In this document: piece after piece, positions 36,237 through 36,386 of the stretch | Layout: each line of letters begins with the position of its first letter | Position numbering within the stretch: the first letter of the stretch is position 1 | Assembly (NCBI RefSeq): GCF_003937945.1 | Contig: NZ_RSEC01000002.1 | Location: 1-36,386, forward strand | Origin: Amycolatopsis eburnea | GTDB taxonomy: Bacteria > Actinomycetota > Actinomycetes > Mycobacteriales > Pseudonocardiaceae | Length of the DNA stretch: 36,386 nucleotides | Direction of reading: 5' to 3' | Position numbers and translations under genes: made by a program | Notes under the pieces: generated by a model | Seen by the model: the letters and a program-made list of their open reading frames with translations, nothing else | Database searches by the model: none | What the model was told of the DNA's origin: nothing

Positions 36237-36386
36237 CTACCCGGCAGGGGTGTGGGTGTCGCGGTAGAGCTGCAGCAGCCCGTCGAGGCCGGCGGTCTCC
36301 AACAGCAGCTCGACGAGCGGGTCCGCGGGCGGAACGGACTCGTCGTTGAGGGACTCGGCAATCCGGCTCAGCGCGCTCACGGGGAT
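36237..36386 (-). CDS. C-terminal end of the join-spanning hypothetical protein
   Basis: This is the last part of the gene that starts at 697. The frame from 36386 down to the TAG at 36237-36239 encodes IPVSALSRIAESLNDESVPP and ends LDGLLQLYRDTHTPAG. Bases 36293-36386 duplicate 1-94, so only 36237-36292 are additional sequence. It is listed separately only because the window is linear. Confidence 0.85.
   Translation of the reverse strand: MPVSALSRIAESLNDESVPPADPLVELLLETAGLDGLLQLYRDTHTPAG
36293..36386. repeat. Terminal overlap, right copy
   Basis: It is identical to bases 1-94. Removing one copy gives a circle of about 36,292 bp with uninterrupted genes. Confidence 0.93.

Noticed and set aside
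1..36386. tRNA, rRNA or insertion sequence
   Set aside because: No cloverleaf, rRNA-like segment or transposase gene with DDE/HUH motif was found. The only recombinase is the serine resolvase.

Overview
The window is a complete circular plasmid of a high-GC actinomycete, printed with its ends overlapping. Bases 1-94 and 36293-36386 are identical, and a minus-strand gene reads in frame across the join, so the true circle is about 36,292 bp. Actinomycetota are indicated by the very GC-rich codon use, a WhiB-type Fe-S protein, a TraB/FtsK-type DNA translocase with Spd-like membrane genes, a KorSA-like GntR repressor, many GTG/TTG starts and several apparently leaderless genes. Pseudonocardiaceae or a streptomycete relative is plausible, but the genus cannot be fixed from the sequence.

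Layout. (a) 36237-3984 (-, across the join): a tightly overlapped operon of hypothetical genes ending with a serine resolvase, a 23-residue coupled peptide and the join-spanning gene. It is headed by a cluster of TGAGAC repeats and a 28-bp palindrome. (b) 4134-6521 (-): a candidate PD-(D/E)XK nuclease and an unknown gene. (c) 6522-12110: two paralogous DUF3800-like genes, each with a conserved structured element past its 3' end, enclosing an unknown gene, an XRE regulator with three operators, a GNAT enzyme and a small unknown. (d) 12112-14332: an AbiE-type toxin-antitoxin pair beside AT-rich 22-bp repeats. (e) 14381-19036: small regulators, a MobC-like protein without a visible relaxase, a Nudix protein with a NUDT9-like half, a Zn-ribbon protein and a membrane protein, around a repeat-rich non-coding region. 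(f) 19343-24150 (-): a 12-gene operon rich in very small Cys-rich proteins, with a metallopeptidase-like protein, a P-loop kinase and an HNH nuclease lipoprotein. (g) 24280-28022 (-): GntR repressor, GNAT, ribbon-helix-helix protein and candidate replication initiator, with an apparent antisense RNA between the last two. (h) 28212-34489 (+): conjugation operon (Wbl, Zn-binding protein, membrane/Spd-like proteins, mini-TraB, TraB). (i) 34807-36195 (+): partition repeats, ParA and a small partner.

How it fits together. The sequence motif of one repressor (half-site ATAACCAAC) lies in front of the transfer operon, in front of the GntR gene itself and in front of the small-protein operon. One GntR protein therefore probably coordinates replication, transfer and accessory functions. 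The copG-like gene, antisense RNA and rep gene resemble the copy-control layout of pMV158-type plasmids, but with an unrelated actinobacterial Rep. AbiE, the resolvase and ParA would provide maintenance. All functions are assigned from motifs read by eye; no database search was possible.
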